Both the position numbers and the translations under genes were made by a program. Below are positions 1 through 8,155 of a DNA stretch of 18,435 nt, one piece after another. The DNA comes from an uncultured Eubacteriales bacterium. Its GTDB lineage: Bacteria > Bacillota > Clostridia > Oscillospirales > Oscillospiraceae. The notes beneath the pieces were generated by a model. It worked only from the letters and a program-made list of their open reading frames with translations, was not told the origin of the DNA and ran no database searches. The stretch spans positions 1 to 18,435 of the forward strand of contig USIH01000029.1 in NCBI GenBank assembly GCA_900554705.1, read 5' to 3'. Numbering within the stretch: the stretch's first letter is position 1; every line of letters begins with the position of its first letter.

Positions 1-3000
1 CGGTGGTCATTGCTTCATCGCTGTAAGCCTTGCCGTAGTGCTCGCCGGTGGTGTCGTTCAGGCACTCAGCGCAGTACCAGTAAGCGCAGACGCCTTCGCC
101 TTCGCAGGTCGCAGCCTGGCCGGCAAAATAGGTCGCCGTGTGTGTTTCGGTGCTTCCAGTTGTGGGGGCGGTGGTGTAATAAATCGTGGTGGTTCCGGAA
201 CCGGCTTTGAAGAGATAGAAGGTCGTGTCCGAACCGAAGCCGCCGGAGTAGGGACGCCAGCCGCCGTTTCCGTTATTTGCGTTGTAGCTGAGCTGACCGA
301 CAGTATCATTGGAGACGGTCCAGACACTGCCATTATAAGAAAAAGCCCATTTGGTGCTGTTTGTTGCGGAGAGAGCAGCTTTCTTTACGGCACTGCAATA
401 GAGGCTGCCGCTACCGTCCTTTGCGCTGAGTACGCCGTCGGAGATCGTCCAGACATCGCTTGCAGTCGGAGAGGTGATGCTGTCGCCGGAGTAAGTGCTG
501 CCCTCGCGGATCCAGTTGCTGTCAACGCTGCTGCTCATCGCAAGACCACTTGTGCTGCTGACGAGGACATAGTCGCCGTCCTCAGCGGTAGAACCGGTGA
601 ACTTGGTAAAAGCATCGGAGCTGCCAGTTCCACTGGATTCCGTGCGCGAGTAGAGGGCATAGAGTGTGGTGCTCGCGGTGGGCGTGTAGGAACCGGTGAG
701 GATCGTAGGCTTCGAAGTGCTTTCGGGGTCAATTTCGGAAGTGACCCAGCCGTCGAAGGTGTAACCGGTAACATCTCCAGCAGTCGGGAGCGTGATCGCG
801 GCGCCGTCAACGGAATCCAAGGATGCGATCGCGGCCACACCGTTCGGAACGGAGAAGGTCACCGTATAGCGGGAGACGGTCGTTGTGTAGCTATAGCCGC
901 ACTTTCCACAGGTATAAGTTGTGGTGTCTCCATTAACAGAGCTGGAGAATTCATGCGCCTGCTCGATGATGTCACCGCAGACGGAGCAGGATGCAAGATG
1001 CGTATTTGCATCGTTTTGCGCGTATTCACCATAAGTGTGATTTCCGGTTGCAGGAATGACCTCGTGGCCGGAAATGTACTGCTTGCAGTCACTGCAATAG
1101 ACGCCGGCCGTATAGCCGGAAGCGCCGCAGGTCGCGGCGACGGCGGCTACTTCGGTCGTATTCTCATGTGCGCAGGTGGTGACATTTGTAACGTAGTAGG
1201 TCGTACCGGCGGACCCGTCGAGCATATAAAGCTGCGGAAGGAGCATCGTGCTGCTTACAGTCGAAGTATAGGTTGTAAATCTTGGGCTGCCGACGTTATA
1301 TAGGAAACGCCCACGAGAGCTGGTTTTGTTCTGAATTGTGGCGTCGCTGCCGGAGATGCTGATGCTCCAAGTGGTCGTGCCGCTGCCCCATGCAAGCTTC
1401 TTGACGGCGGTCGCGCCGAGAAGGCTGCCGTTGTCGTTGGCAAATGTCCATGCACCGGCGCTGCCGCCGAGGGTCAACACGACTGCACCATCGGGTTTCG
1501 TTACGGTCGTGTTGTCTGCGGAGAAGGTCGCATCGACGCTTCCCATGACGGCATTGGAAATATCACCGGCGACGAAGCCCTTCGTGGATGCAATCAAAAG
1601 CTGTGCACCTGCGCTTAACGAGGAAGCATCGGTGACAAGCGTCCACTCGCCTGTGCCGCTGCCGCCGTTTACGCGCGTAAACAGCGCATAGAGCACAACA
1701 TTTGCCGTCGGCGTGTATGTGCCGCCCGCTGTGTAGAAGGTGGGTTTCGTGGTTGTTTCGGTAGAAATCTCATACTCCGCCCAGCCGGCAAAGCGATAAC
1801 CTTCGGGCACGGTTCCGGAATAAGACGGAAGCGTGACGGGATCGCCGGAGTAGCCGGAGAGACCGGAAGCGCCGCCGTTAAAACTGACGGTGACAATGGA
1901 TTTTGGGGCAAAGGTGACGGTGACGGTGCAGTCGGAGGCTGCATCGACCGATACGGTATTGCCGTTTACCGTGCAGGTGCCGCTACCGGATGTCACCGCA
2001 GCGGAGGCAACATAGTAGCCGCTCACGGGCGTGCAGGTGATCGTGCTGCCGCTGACGGAGACGGTGCCATAGGCGGTGTTGTTGGAAACGGCGCTTACCG
2101 TATAATTGTTGAAGAGCGTCCAAGTGGATTTGACCGTCTGGACGGTATCGGCACCGTAGCTGGAGGAAGTACGCTGCCCCGGGTGTGTATCTTCGGAGGA
2201 TACGACGACGGGGAAAGCAACGTAGTATTTCTGCGCTTTTGCTACCGTGTTGTAGTAGCTGTACTTCGCGTAAGCCGGATCCCAGTTTGCATTGCTGCTC
2301 TTCATCGCTGCAATGGCACTTGCGACGGTGTCACCGTTTTTCATCGCCGTCCAGAAGTCTTCTTCGTAAGCATAGTCGCCGGTAAAGGTGACGGACTGCG
2401 AGTAGCCATAAACGACCTCAACGCCTTTTGCGTGCATCGGAGTGGAAATACCCGTGGTTGCCATGCCGAGACAGATCGCCATCCAAAGGATGCTGTTGGG
2501 CGCATTCTTCGTCATGTGGTTCGCGATCGCCGTGCCATCGACGCAGTAGACCGTGTCGCCGTCGGTGCTCGTGAAGCTCCAAGCGTGATAATACGTGCCG
2601 TTCGTGCCCGTTACCTTTGCCTTGTCGGCTGCGGTCAGGCCGGTGCCGGTCGTGAGCGTGAGATAGGAGGTGTTTGCACCGGTCACACTGTCGTAAACAT
2701 AGGAGGAAGTGTCATCGGGGTAGGTGTAGGAAAGCTTCTTGTCATAGTCCGTAACGCCGTGCGAGTCGAAGATAACGACCGAACCGTCTTCCATCGCTTT
2801 TGCGACATTGGCGATCGTTGCATTGGAGCCGGAATAGAGCGTATAGGTGCCGCCGGTCGCTTTCGCGATGCTCTGCCCTTCGGTCTTGTACTGATCGGTG
2901 AAGGAAGAGTCCGAGCCGTACCAAGGGCCGATCACATAGACGTTCTTGCCGCCGGGGGAACCGCCCTTTTTTGCATAGCTTTCGGTCACCGTGCTGCCGA

Positions 3001-3379
3001 CACTTGCGGGATCAACGCCGTTGGAACCGTTTTCGATCTTTGCACGCAGATAGGGAGAGTAGCCCTGCGGCATACCGCTTGCGTCTTCCCAGAAGAACAT
3101 GGCGTTTGCGCCGTCGTAAGTACAGGTGCCTTCGATGTAGTCATCGGACGCTTTGACGAGCGCGGCGATCTCGCCGGAGAGCGCCGCGTAGTCGGCGGCC
3201 GTAACTTCCGCGTTGCTGCCGCGCTTTTTGCGCAGGTGTTCATTTTCGTAGTCAATGATCTGTGTCCACAGATCGGTAGCTGCGTTGTCATCCGCCGCGA
3301 AAACAAAGGTGGGGAAGAGAGAGGCCACCAGTGCAAACACAAGCAGAAGAACAAGCAGGCGCTTGCTGATCCTTTTCAT
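1..3379 (-). CDS. Secreted multidomain surface protein with caspase/gingipain-like peptidase domain (3' end outside window)
   Basis: An uninterrupted minus-strand frame of 1126 codons begins at ATG 3379 and has no stop before the left edge, so the C-terminus is missing. AGGAGG lies 6 bases upstream. Residues 1-29 form a signal peptide (basic start, long hydrophobic run, ending near Ala-Ala). Residues 150-345 look like a clan CD peptidase: a strand then Ser-His-Gly (His207), and a hydrophobic strand carrying Ala-Ile-Cys-Leu-Gly (Cys303). A divergent InlB-like repeat follows (430-492). Two Listeria-Bacteroides/InlB-type repeats lie at 494-570 and 837-913, each with a Gly-Trp near the middle and an LYAL(F/Y) ending. 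Two copies of a roughly 145-residue module are at 574-719 and 917-1063. CxxC pairs lie at 730-833 and again at the truncated end. Secretion and modular architecture are well supported. Peptidase activity is inferred from the His/Cys motifs only. The cell-wall anchor, if any, is not visible. Confidence 0.85.
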   Translation of the reverse strand, partial: MKRISKRLLVLLLVFALVASLFPTFVFAADDNAATDLWTQIIDYENEHLRKKRGSNAEVTAADYAALSGEIAALVKASDDYIEGTCTYDGANAMFFWEDASGMPQGYSPYLRAKIENGSNGVDPASVGSTVTESYAKKGGSPGGKNVYVIGPWYGSDSSFTDQYKTEGQSIAKATGGTYTLYSGSNATIANVAKAMEDGSVVIFDSHGVTDYDKKLSYTYPDDTSSYVYDSVTGANTSYLTLTTGTGLTAADKAKVTGTNGTYYHAWSFTSTDGDTVYCVDGTAIANHMTKNAPNSILWMAICLGMATTGISTPMHAKGVEVVYGYSQSVTFTGDYAYEEDFWTAMKNGDTVASAIAAMKSSNANWDPAYAKYSYYNTVAKAQKYYVAFPVVVSSEDTHPGQRTSSSYGADTVQTVKSTWTLFNNYTVSAVSNNTAYGTVSVSGSTITCTPVSGYYVASAAVTSGSGTCTVNGNTVSVDAASDCTVTVTFAPKSIVTVSFNGGASGLSGYSGDPVTLPSYSGTVPEGYRFAGWAEYEISTETTTKPTFYTAGGTYTPTANVVLYALFTRVNGGSGTGEWTLVTDASSLSAGAQLLIASTKGFVAGDISNAVMGSVDATFSADNTTVTKPDGAVVLTLGGSAGAWTFANDNGSLLGATAVKKLAWGSGTTTWSISISGSDATIQNKTSSRGRFLYNVGSPRFTTYTSTVSSTMLLPQLYMLDGSAGTTYYVTNVTTCAHENTTEVAAVAATCGASGYTAGVYCSDCKQYISGHEVIPATGNHTYGEYAQNDANTHLASCSVCGDIIEQAHEFSSSVNGDTTTYTCGKCGYSYTTTVSRYTVTFSVPNGVAAIASLDSVDGAAITLPTAGDVTGYTFDGWVTSEIDPESTSKPTILTGSYTPTASTTLYALYSRTESSGTGSSDAFTKFTGSTAEDGDYVLVSSTSGLAMSSSVDSNWIREGSTYSGDSITSPTASDVWTISDGVLSAKDGSGSLYCSAVKKAALSATNSTKWAFSYNGSVWTVSNDTVGQLSYNANNGNGGWRPYSGGFGSDTTFYLFKAGSGTTTIYYTTAPTTGSTETHTATYFAGQAATCEGEGVCAYWYCAECLNDTTGEHYGKAYSDEAMTT

Positions 3380-3385
3380 GCTGAT

Positions 3386-3391
3386 CCTCCT
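3386..3391 (-). promoter_or_regulatory. Ribosome binding site of the minus-strand surface protein
   Basis: The minus strand reads AGGAGG here, 6 bases before ATG 3379. This perfect Shine-Dalgarno fixes the start of the large secreted protein and places the signal peptide directly at its N-terminus. Confidence 0.85.
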
Positions 3392-3424
3392 GATGAAATA
3401 AGTGTATTCGGGCACAAGCCTTAC

Positions 3425-3439
3425 CGTGATTTTATCACG
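3425..3439. promoter_or_regulatory. Perfect 15-bp palindrome in the divergent intergenic region
   Basis: CGTGAT-TTT-ATCACG is a perfect inverted repeat with 6-bp arms. It lies 46-60 bases upstream of the minus-strand start codon at 3379 and about 75 bases from the plus-strand -35 box. Its size and position fit an operator for a dimeric regulator near the minus-strand promoter. It could equally be a chance palindrome, since no second copy was found. Confidence 0.3.
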
Positions 3440-3512
3440 TAGAATCGTAAAAGAAAAGAATTCTTTACATTTTTGAACGAATTTTAGGTTCATTTAAGGT
3501 ATAAAAACCGGT

Positions 3513-3542
3513 TTGACAAAATCATGCACACTGTGCTATAGT
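3513..3542 (+). promoter_or_regulatory. Sigma-A type promoter of the GH25 gene
   Basis: A perfect -35 TTGACA (3513-3518) is followed after 18 bases by -10 TATAGT (3537-3542). A TG one base before the -10 makes it an extended -10. The GH25 start codon at 3576 lies 33 bases downstream, preceded by an AGAGGAT ribosome binding site. Confidence 0.8.
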
Positions 3543-3575
3543 AAGCAAAAGAGATTTTCCGACAGAGGATAGAGC

Positions 3576-6482
3576 ATGAAGAGAAACCGCTTGCTTGCCG
3601 CGCTGGTCGCGGCGCTGATGCTTTTACATATTTTCCCGTTTCCCAGTGCGCACGCGGCTTATGAAGGCGGTATGCAGGGCGACGGCTGCGGGATCTATGC
3701 GCAGGGCGTTGATCTGTCCACTTGGCAGGGACACGATGTCGATTTTCGGGCGATCGCGGCGGATGGATACCAGTTCGTCATTCTTCGAGCCGGGTTTTCT
3801 ACCACGGAGGACGATACCTTCGAGGAGAATTATCGCAAGGCAAAAGAGGCGGGGCTGTATGTCGGCGCTTATTTGTATTCCTATGCATCTACCGTGCAGG
3901 AGGCACTAAACGAGGCGGAGGCCTGCCTTCGTTGGCTCGAAGGGAAGGAGCTGGACTACCCCGTTTATTTCGATCTGGAAGACCCGCAAACACACGGAGC
4001 AATGAGCAGGGAAGCGCTGACTGAGCTTGCGCTTGCCTTCCTCGACCGAGTGCGTGCCGACGGCTGGCTGACGGGACTGTACTCCTGCCTTTCTTGGTTG
4101 CAGGAGAAGATCGACACAGAACGAATCGGCCAGACGCATGAATGCTGGATGGCGCAGTACCTAAATGACGGCAGTTACCGGATCTTTGATCGTTATGACG
4201 ACGTGTACGGTATGTGGCAGTATACGTCGGCGGGAACGGTAAGCGGTGTGTCCGGCAAGGCGGACTTGAACGTGTGCTTCAAGGATTACCCCTCCATTTG
4301 CCGCCAGTATGGCCTGAACGGTCATATTGCAGCCGGTGAGACCCTCTATCTCTCCGGTGTGCAGATTCCCCAAGTTCTCACCAGCGGAGACACAATCTCT
4401 CTGCGAGGGCGCGTGACTTCGAAGACGAAGCTGCTCAACGTGACCGCCGGAATTTTTGACGAGACGGGAACGATGCTGCGCGGCCGCTCCATTGGACCAA
4501 AGTCGGGAAAGCTGGATCTTGCTCAGCTTAACTTTGCGCAAGATGGCCTTGCGGACGGAGATTACTACTTCCGCATCCTTGCGAGCAACAGTTACGAGAC
4601 AAAGACGCTGCTCCAGCAGCGACTCACCATTTCCAGTGCCGGACTTGCGCTGCGAAACCTTTCCGCGCCGCAGTCGATTCGAGAGACGGAGACGCTCCGC
4701 CTTTCCGGTACGCTCCTGAGCGCGGCTCCGCTGCGCAGCGTGCAGCTTTCTATCCTCGGGAAGAACGGCGAAACGGTGAAGCAAGTGGTCGCATCGCCCA
4801 ATGACACGACATTCTCGCTGGATCAGTTGGACGGAATGGTTCTTCCGTTTGGCGGCTATCGGCTTGTCCTGACTGCGGTGTCGGGAAACGGACAGGAGAC
4901 GCTTGTGCAGCAGGAGCTTGCCGTCTGGAAGCAGAACGATCCCATCCATATGGACGGATTCTCGTTAAAGCAGGTGTATGCGAGCGGTGAAAAGATACAA
5001 CTGAAGGGAAGCGTCGCCTCCGATGACTCGGAACTTCACGCCGTCACCGTGCGCCTTGTTGCGTATGATGGAACGCTGATTTCAGCGACAAGCGACGGCG
5101 GAAAAAAGACGATCTTGCTGCAAGACCTTGTTTTGCCGATCGGCTGGCTCGCCGCCGGTTCCTACACGTTGGAGATCACGGCGGAAAACGACGCGGGGCC
5201 GGTAACGCTGGCAGAACAGACGTTTTTGGTCAAGGCAGACGCGATCAGCCTTTGCGGCTTTGATGCGCCGCTCCTGCTCTGCGAGGGAGACAGCCGTTAT
5301 TTGCAAGGCGCGGTACTCTCCGATGTATCTGCGCTGACCTTTGTCTCCGTCAGCGTGACGGATGAAAAAAACCATACACTGCTTGACGCCGCAGCGGTAC
5401 CGGAAGGTGCTTGTTTTGACCTTGCTGCGCTCAACGACAGATTTTTACTGTCGTCGCTTCGTGCGGGGGAGTACCGCATGGTGATCAGTGCGCAGAACGC
5501 GCAAGGCCTGCGAACGATCTATGACAGTCCTTTGCAAGTTACTGACCAGAGTGACATTATTTTCTGGCAAGAGGATGCTTATACGGCAGGCGGACTGTCC
5601 TATTCCTATCAGTCGCCGCCTTATGTGTGGGGCAGTTTGGCCTCCGTGCATTCGCCGATCACCGAGGTCAGCATTTTGGTGACGAATGCTGCAGGAGATT
5701 GCGTCAGCGCGGCCTTTGCCTATCCAAACACGCAGACCTTTGTAATCAATGAAATGAACGAATCTCTGCGGCTCACCGCGCTGACGACGGGAAACTACAC
5801 GCTTAGCATTCGCGCGAAGAATGCGGCAGGGGAGTATCTTGTTTCTCAGAGCGACTTTTCGCTCTCTGTCTGCGATCATACGAATTTCTCGGTCGGCGTC
5901 AGCGTGCAGCCGAGTTGCACCGAATGCGGCGCGGTAGCGGACAGCCGGTGCAACGACTGTGGCGCTGCCATCTCCGCCGGTATGATGCTGAGCCGCAAGG
6001 CACACAGCTATAATGAAGGTGTTTGTGAAAGCTGTGGCGCGAAGGAATATGTGAACGTCGGCGTTGAAGCGTGGGACGGGCTGCCAATGGATCAAGGGCG
6101 CTATCTCGTTGCGACGCATATTGGGAAAAACTGGTTTGCCTTGGCACCGGACGGGGAGACGGTCGCGATCTCCGCGCCGAATGAGGACGGGACGCTTGTC
6201 GTCTCTGCCGAACTGCTCTGGAGGGTTCGGCACGACGGGAACGGCGCTTCCGTGCTTTCCCATGGCAAGCGCCGCACGCTGCATTTGGATCGCGGTGGGA
6301 TCACGGTCGGCGGGGGCATCGGAAACGGTGCGCTTTGTTGGACAGCGGATGCACAGGGACTTCACGCCGTGCTATCCTCCGACTCGACAAGGTCGCTTGG
6401 TTTTGAGAATCAGTCCTTTTGTGTATCGGAGCAGGCGGCCGAGATCGTGCTCTTCGCACTACGTGTTGACGCATCCGTGTAG
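3576..6482 (+). CDS. Secreted GH25 muramidase (lysozyme) with five Ig-like repeats and a C-terminal cysteine-pair/lectin-like region
   Basis: A 968-residue exported protein predicted to hydrolyse peptidoglycan outside the membrane. Residues 1-27 are a signal peptide ending Ala-His-Ala. Residues 40-248 match glycosyl hydrolase family 25: GVDLSTWQ with Asp46, the Tyr-Phe-Asp-Leu-Glu strand with Asp133 and Glu135 as likely catalytic acids, and MWQYTS near the end of the barrel. Five tandem modules of about 95 residues follow (257-352, 356-450, 458-552, 556-655, 663-766). Each ends in a pattern like GxYxxxIxAxN. Three CxxC pairs (781/784, 792/795, 817/820) come next, then a terminal module (836-962) similar to the repeated module of the divergent neighbour. 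No LPxTG or transmembrane anchor is present, so it is secreted or held non-covalently. It has its own promoter. The enzymatic assignment is strong, and its role (remodelling or attacking other cells) is open. Confidence 0.93.
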   Translation: MKRNRLLAALVAALMLLHIFPFPSAHAAYEGGMQGDGCGIYAQGVDLSTWQGHDVDFRAIAADGYQFVILRAGFSTTEDDTFEENYRKAKEAGLYVGAYLYSYASTVQEALNEAEACLRWLEGKELDYPVYFDLEDPQTHGAMSREALTELALAFLDRVRADGWLTGLYSCLSWLQEKIDTERIGQTHECWMAQYLNDGSYRIFDRYDDVYGMWQYTSAGTVSGVSGKADLNVCFKDYPSICRQYGLNGHIAAGETLYLSGVQIPQVLTSGDTISLRGRVTSKTKLLNVTAGIFDETGTMLRGRSIGPKSGKLDLAQLNFAQDGLADGDYYFRILASNSYETKTLLQQRLTISSAGLALRNLSAPQSIRETETLRLSGTLLSAAPLRSVQLSILGKNGETVKQVVASPNDTTFSLDQLDGMVLPFGGYRLVLTAVSGNGQETLVQQELAVWKQNDPIHMDGFSLKQVYASGEKIQLKGSVASDDSELHAVTVRLVAYDGTLISATSDGGKKTILLQDLVLPIGWLAAGSYTLEITAENDAGPVTLAEQTFLVKADAISLCGFDAPLLLCEGDSRYLQGAVLSDVSALTFVSVSVTDEKNHTLLDAAAVPEGACFDLAALNDRFLLSSLRAGEYRMVISAQNAQGLRTIYDSPLQVTDQSDIIFWQEDAYTAGGLSYSYQSPPYVWGSLASVHSPITEVSILVTNAAGDCVSAAFAYPNTQTFVINEMNESLRLTALTTGNYTLSIRAKNAAGEYLVSQSDFSLSVCDHTNFSVGVSVQPSCTECGAVADSRCNDCGAAISAGMMLSRKAHSYNEGVCESCGAKEYVNVGVEAWDGLPMDQGRYLVATHIGKNWFALAPDGETVAISAPNEDGTLVVSAELLWRVRHDGNGASVLSHGKRRTLHLDRGGITVGGGIGNGALCWTADAQGLHAVLSSDSTRSLGFENQSFCVSEQAAEIVLFALRVDASV
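4344..5873 (+). repeat. Five tandem Ig-like protein repeats within the GH25 gene
   Basis: The translated region 257-766 consists of five diverged modules of 93-104 residues. Each starts with a strand such as GETLYLSG or GEKIQLKG and ends with a Gly-(Asp/Glu/Ser)-Tyr turn before the last strands. The DNA itself is not obviously repetitive, so the duplications are old or selected at protein level only. They probably act as a spacer or binding stalk. Confidence 0.65.
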
Positions 6483-6512
6483 GTGATATGACAGCCGGTG
6501 ACAAATTTCCCG

Positions 6513-6541
6513 TTGATTTGACTGCCTCTGTATGGTATAAT
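6513..6541 (+). promoter_or_regulatory. Strong extended -10 promoter of the kinase operon
   Basis: -35 TTGATT (6513-6518), a 17-base spacer, and a perfect -10 TATAAT (6536-6541) preceded by TGG (extended -10). Transcription would begin near 6548, about 23 bases before the kinase start codon, leaving a short leader with AAAGGA (6555-6560). It separates the kinase operon from the GH25 gene. Confidence 0.85.
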
Positions 6542-6570
6542 GAAACAAATCGCTAAAGGATGAAATTTGG

Positions 6571-7278
6571 ATGGGTACTTACAAAATCGCTGACCTGATC
6601 GTGCAAATGGACTCGTTCGGGCGCGTGATGACGCAGGCAGCGCCGTATGCCTGTGAAGAGCAGCAGCCGGATCTTGTGATCCGTTCCGATGCAAAGGCTC
6701 TTATGGAGAGAAATCCGCACCTTTCACTGGAGGATTGCGAGTATCTTGCGACGGGCGGCAGCTTTTATCGACAGCTCCTGCATTTTGGCGGAATGATGCT
6801 CCATGCGTCCTGCGTCGTGGTCGACGGGAAGGCATATCTTTTCTCCGCGCCGTGCGGCACCGGAAAATCGACGCACGTTCGCCTTTGGCTGTGCCTGTTC
6901 GGAGATCGCGCCTATATTCTAAACGACGACAAACCGGCGCTGCGTTTCCTTGACGGCAAGGTTTTTGTTTACGGGACGCCGTGGAGCGGTAAGGATGATT
7001 GCAGCCGCAACGCGCGCGCCGAGCTTGGTGGGATCGCCGTGGTCAGGCGGGCGGCGGAGAATACCATGCGTCGGCTCACCACGGAGGAGGCAGTGTTCTG
7101 CCTGATGGATCAGACAGCGCGCTCCGTGTCCGCACAAGCCCAAATGCAGTGCCTGGATATGATCGACCGCCTCATTCAGACGGGCAAGATCTGGGAGCTT
7201 TCCTGCAATATGGATATTTCAGCCGCAAGGCTGTCGTATGAAACAATGAGTGGAGAGAGGTTTGAACATGAAGATTAA
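6571..7278 (+). CDS. HprK-related serine kinase-like protein
   Basis: A 235-residue soluble protein resembling the HPr kinase-related family found in lasso-peptide and exopolysaccharide clusters, not the true HprK, which has an extra N-terminal domain and is about 310 residues long. Visible motifs: MLHAS (His78), the P-loop APCGTGKS (93-100), a Walker B-like LNDDKPALR (117-125) with paired aspartates, and YGTPWSGK (134-141), typical of these peptide-kinase relatives. In studied clusters such proteins phosphorylate a peptide side chain. The substrate here is unknown. It is first in a three-gene operon, with a strong promoter just upstream and an 11-base overlap with the PqqD-like gene. ATG 6571 is chosen because AAAGGA precedes it by 10 bases. 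The fold is well supported and the substrate is inference. Confidence 0.85.
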   Translation: MGTYKIADLIVQMDSFGRVMTQAAPYACEEQQPDLVIRSDAKALMERNPHLSLEDCEYLATGGSFYRQLLHFGGMMLHASCVVVDGKAYLFSAPCGTGKSTHVRLWLCLFGDRAYILNDDKPALRFLDGKVFVYGTPWSGKDDCSRNARAELGGIAVVRRAAENTMRRLTTEEAVFCLMDQTARSVSAQAQMQCLDMIDRLIQTGKIWELSCNMDISAARLSYETMSGERFEHED

Positions 7279-7531
7279 AAATGGATTTATTCTGCGCAGC
7301 ATCGCCGGCTCAAACATTGTGGTGCCGGTTGGCGCAGCGTCCGTTGATTTTAACGGTATGATCACGTTAAATGATTCCGGCGCGTTTCTCTGGCGCGAGC
7401 TGGAGAAGGGCTCCGATGTCGACGGTCTGACGGCGGCGCTTTTGCGCGAATATGAGGTCGATGAACCGACTGCGCGCAAATGCTCCGAGGAATTCATCGA
7501 AAAGCTGAAGGAAGCGGACTGCCTTGAGTAA
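7268..7531 (+). CDS. PqqD family small protein (peptide-chaperone-like)
   Basis: An 87-residue protein. The pattern around ITLNDSGAFLWRELEKG (32-48), followed by a helical segment with a DEPTARKCSEEF stretch, matches PqqD-like winged-helix proteins, which in peptide-modifying systems bind the leader of a precursor and present it to enzymes. The start ATG 7268 is preferred over an in-frame ATG at 7250, because GAGAGG (7255-7260) lies 7 bases upstream and the family begins at this point. It overlaps the kinase by 11 bases and the next gene by 8 bases, so translational coupling is likely. Family assignment is good. A chaperone role for an unseen peptide or other substrate is inference. Confidence 0.82.
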   Translation: MKIKNGFILRSIAGSNIVVPVGAASVDFNGMITLNDSGAFLWRELEKGSDVDGLTAALLREYEVDEPTARKCSEEFIEKLKEADCLE

Positions 7532-8033
7532 AACAATGGAGCAGCCGGAACTGCTCCGTCAGACGAAAATGGTTAACCTTGCGGACGTTTATCCGCTCTT
7601 GCAGGAGATCTTATCTACCGGCGGCTCCTTTTCTCTGACGGTCACCGGTACCAGTATGTACCCCTTTATACTCGGGGGCAGGGATCAGGTGACGCTGTCG
7701 CCGCTTCCGAAAAAGCTGAAGAAAAACGATCTTCCGCTTTACAGGAGAGTGGACGGCGCTTTCGTGCTGCACCGCATCGTAAAGGTGGGTAAGGACGGGA
7801 GCTACACCATGTGCGGCGACCATCAGTGGCAGCTGGAAAAAGGGATACGTGAGGAGCAGATGATTGCGTTGGCAACGGCTTTTGTCCGGAAAGGTAGGCG
7901 GTTTACCGATCGCAATCTTATCTACCGTGTTTATCGGACGCTTTGGACGTGGCTGTTCCGCTTTCGCCACACCCTTTTCGTGATCGACGACTGGCTGCGT
8001 CTGCGCCTTTCCCGCTTCAAAAAGCAAAAATAG
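7524..8033 (+). CDS. S24/S26 family signal-peptidase-like protein with Ser-His pair
   Basis: A 169-residue protein (from TTG) with the S26 signature TGTSMYP (nucleophile Ser44) and a later VLHRIV (His83) where bacterial LepB-type enzymes have a lysine. Ser-His is the arrangement of SipW and the ER/archaeal signal peptidases. A third box follows near MCGDH (96-100). Unlike SipW it has no clear transmembrane segment, only an amphipathic basic C-terminus (about 130-169) that could touch the membrane. The TTG 7524 start has AAGGAAG 9 bases upstream. An ATG at 7536 is the alternative but lacks a good ribosome binding site. It ends the kinase-PqqD operon, so it may cut a leader or the product of that system. 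Proteolytic activity is inferred from motifs. Confidence 0.8.
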   Translation: MSKTMEQPELLRQTKMVNLADVYPLLQEILSTGGSFSLTVTGTSMYPFILGGRDQVTLSPLPKKLKKNDLPLYRRVDGAFVLHRIVKVGKDGSYTMCGDHQWQLEKGIREEQMIALATAFVRKGRRFTDRNLIYRVYRTLWTWLFRFRHTLFVIDDWLRLRLSRFKKQK

Positions 8034-8046
8034 TTTTGTCCGTCTC

Positions 8047-8083
8047 AGCGTAAACAGCCACCCACACAGCTGTTTACGCTTTT
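8047..8083 (+). terminator. Hairpin after the kinase-PqqD-peptidase operon
   Basis: AGCGTAAACAGC (8047-8058) pairs perfectly with GCTGTTTACGCT (8069-8080) around a 10-base loop and is followed by only a short run of T. It starts 13 bases after the peptidase stop. This fits a weak intrinsic terminator or a partial read-through point before the nucleotidyltransferase gene. No convincing promoter was seen between it and the next gene. Confidence 0.6.
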
Positions 8084-8155
8084 CACGGTTTTGCCGGTAA
8101 TTCGCGGGCGAAAAAATGTAGGGTGGATATTATGCGCTGCTTGAGGAAATGATCT

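Noticed and set aside
38..3442. Long plus-strand frames (421 and 419 codons) opposite the surface protein gene
   Set aside because: They are mirror frames caused by codon bias of the minus-strand gene. They lack recognisable domains, and the minus-strand reading has a signal peptide, repeats and a perfect ribosome binding site.
6518..6541. TTGACT as the -35 box of the kinase promoter
   Set aside because: It is only 12 bases from the TATAAT box. TTGATT at 6513-6518 gives the normal 17-base spacing.
6488..6556. A 22-codon ORF (starting MTAGDKF) upstream of the kinase as a possible precursor peptide
   Set aside because: It contains the -35 and -10 boxes of the kinase promoter, so the main transcript would not include its start. 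It also has no leader/core character and its AGGTGAT lies too close to the ATG.
8132..8152. A six-codon ORF (MRCLRK) just before the nucleotidyltransferase
   Set aside because: It is too short, has no ribosome binding site, and ends over the next gene's Shine-Dalgarno region. Nothing supports translation.
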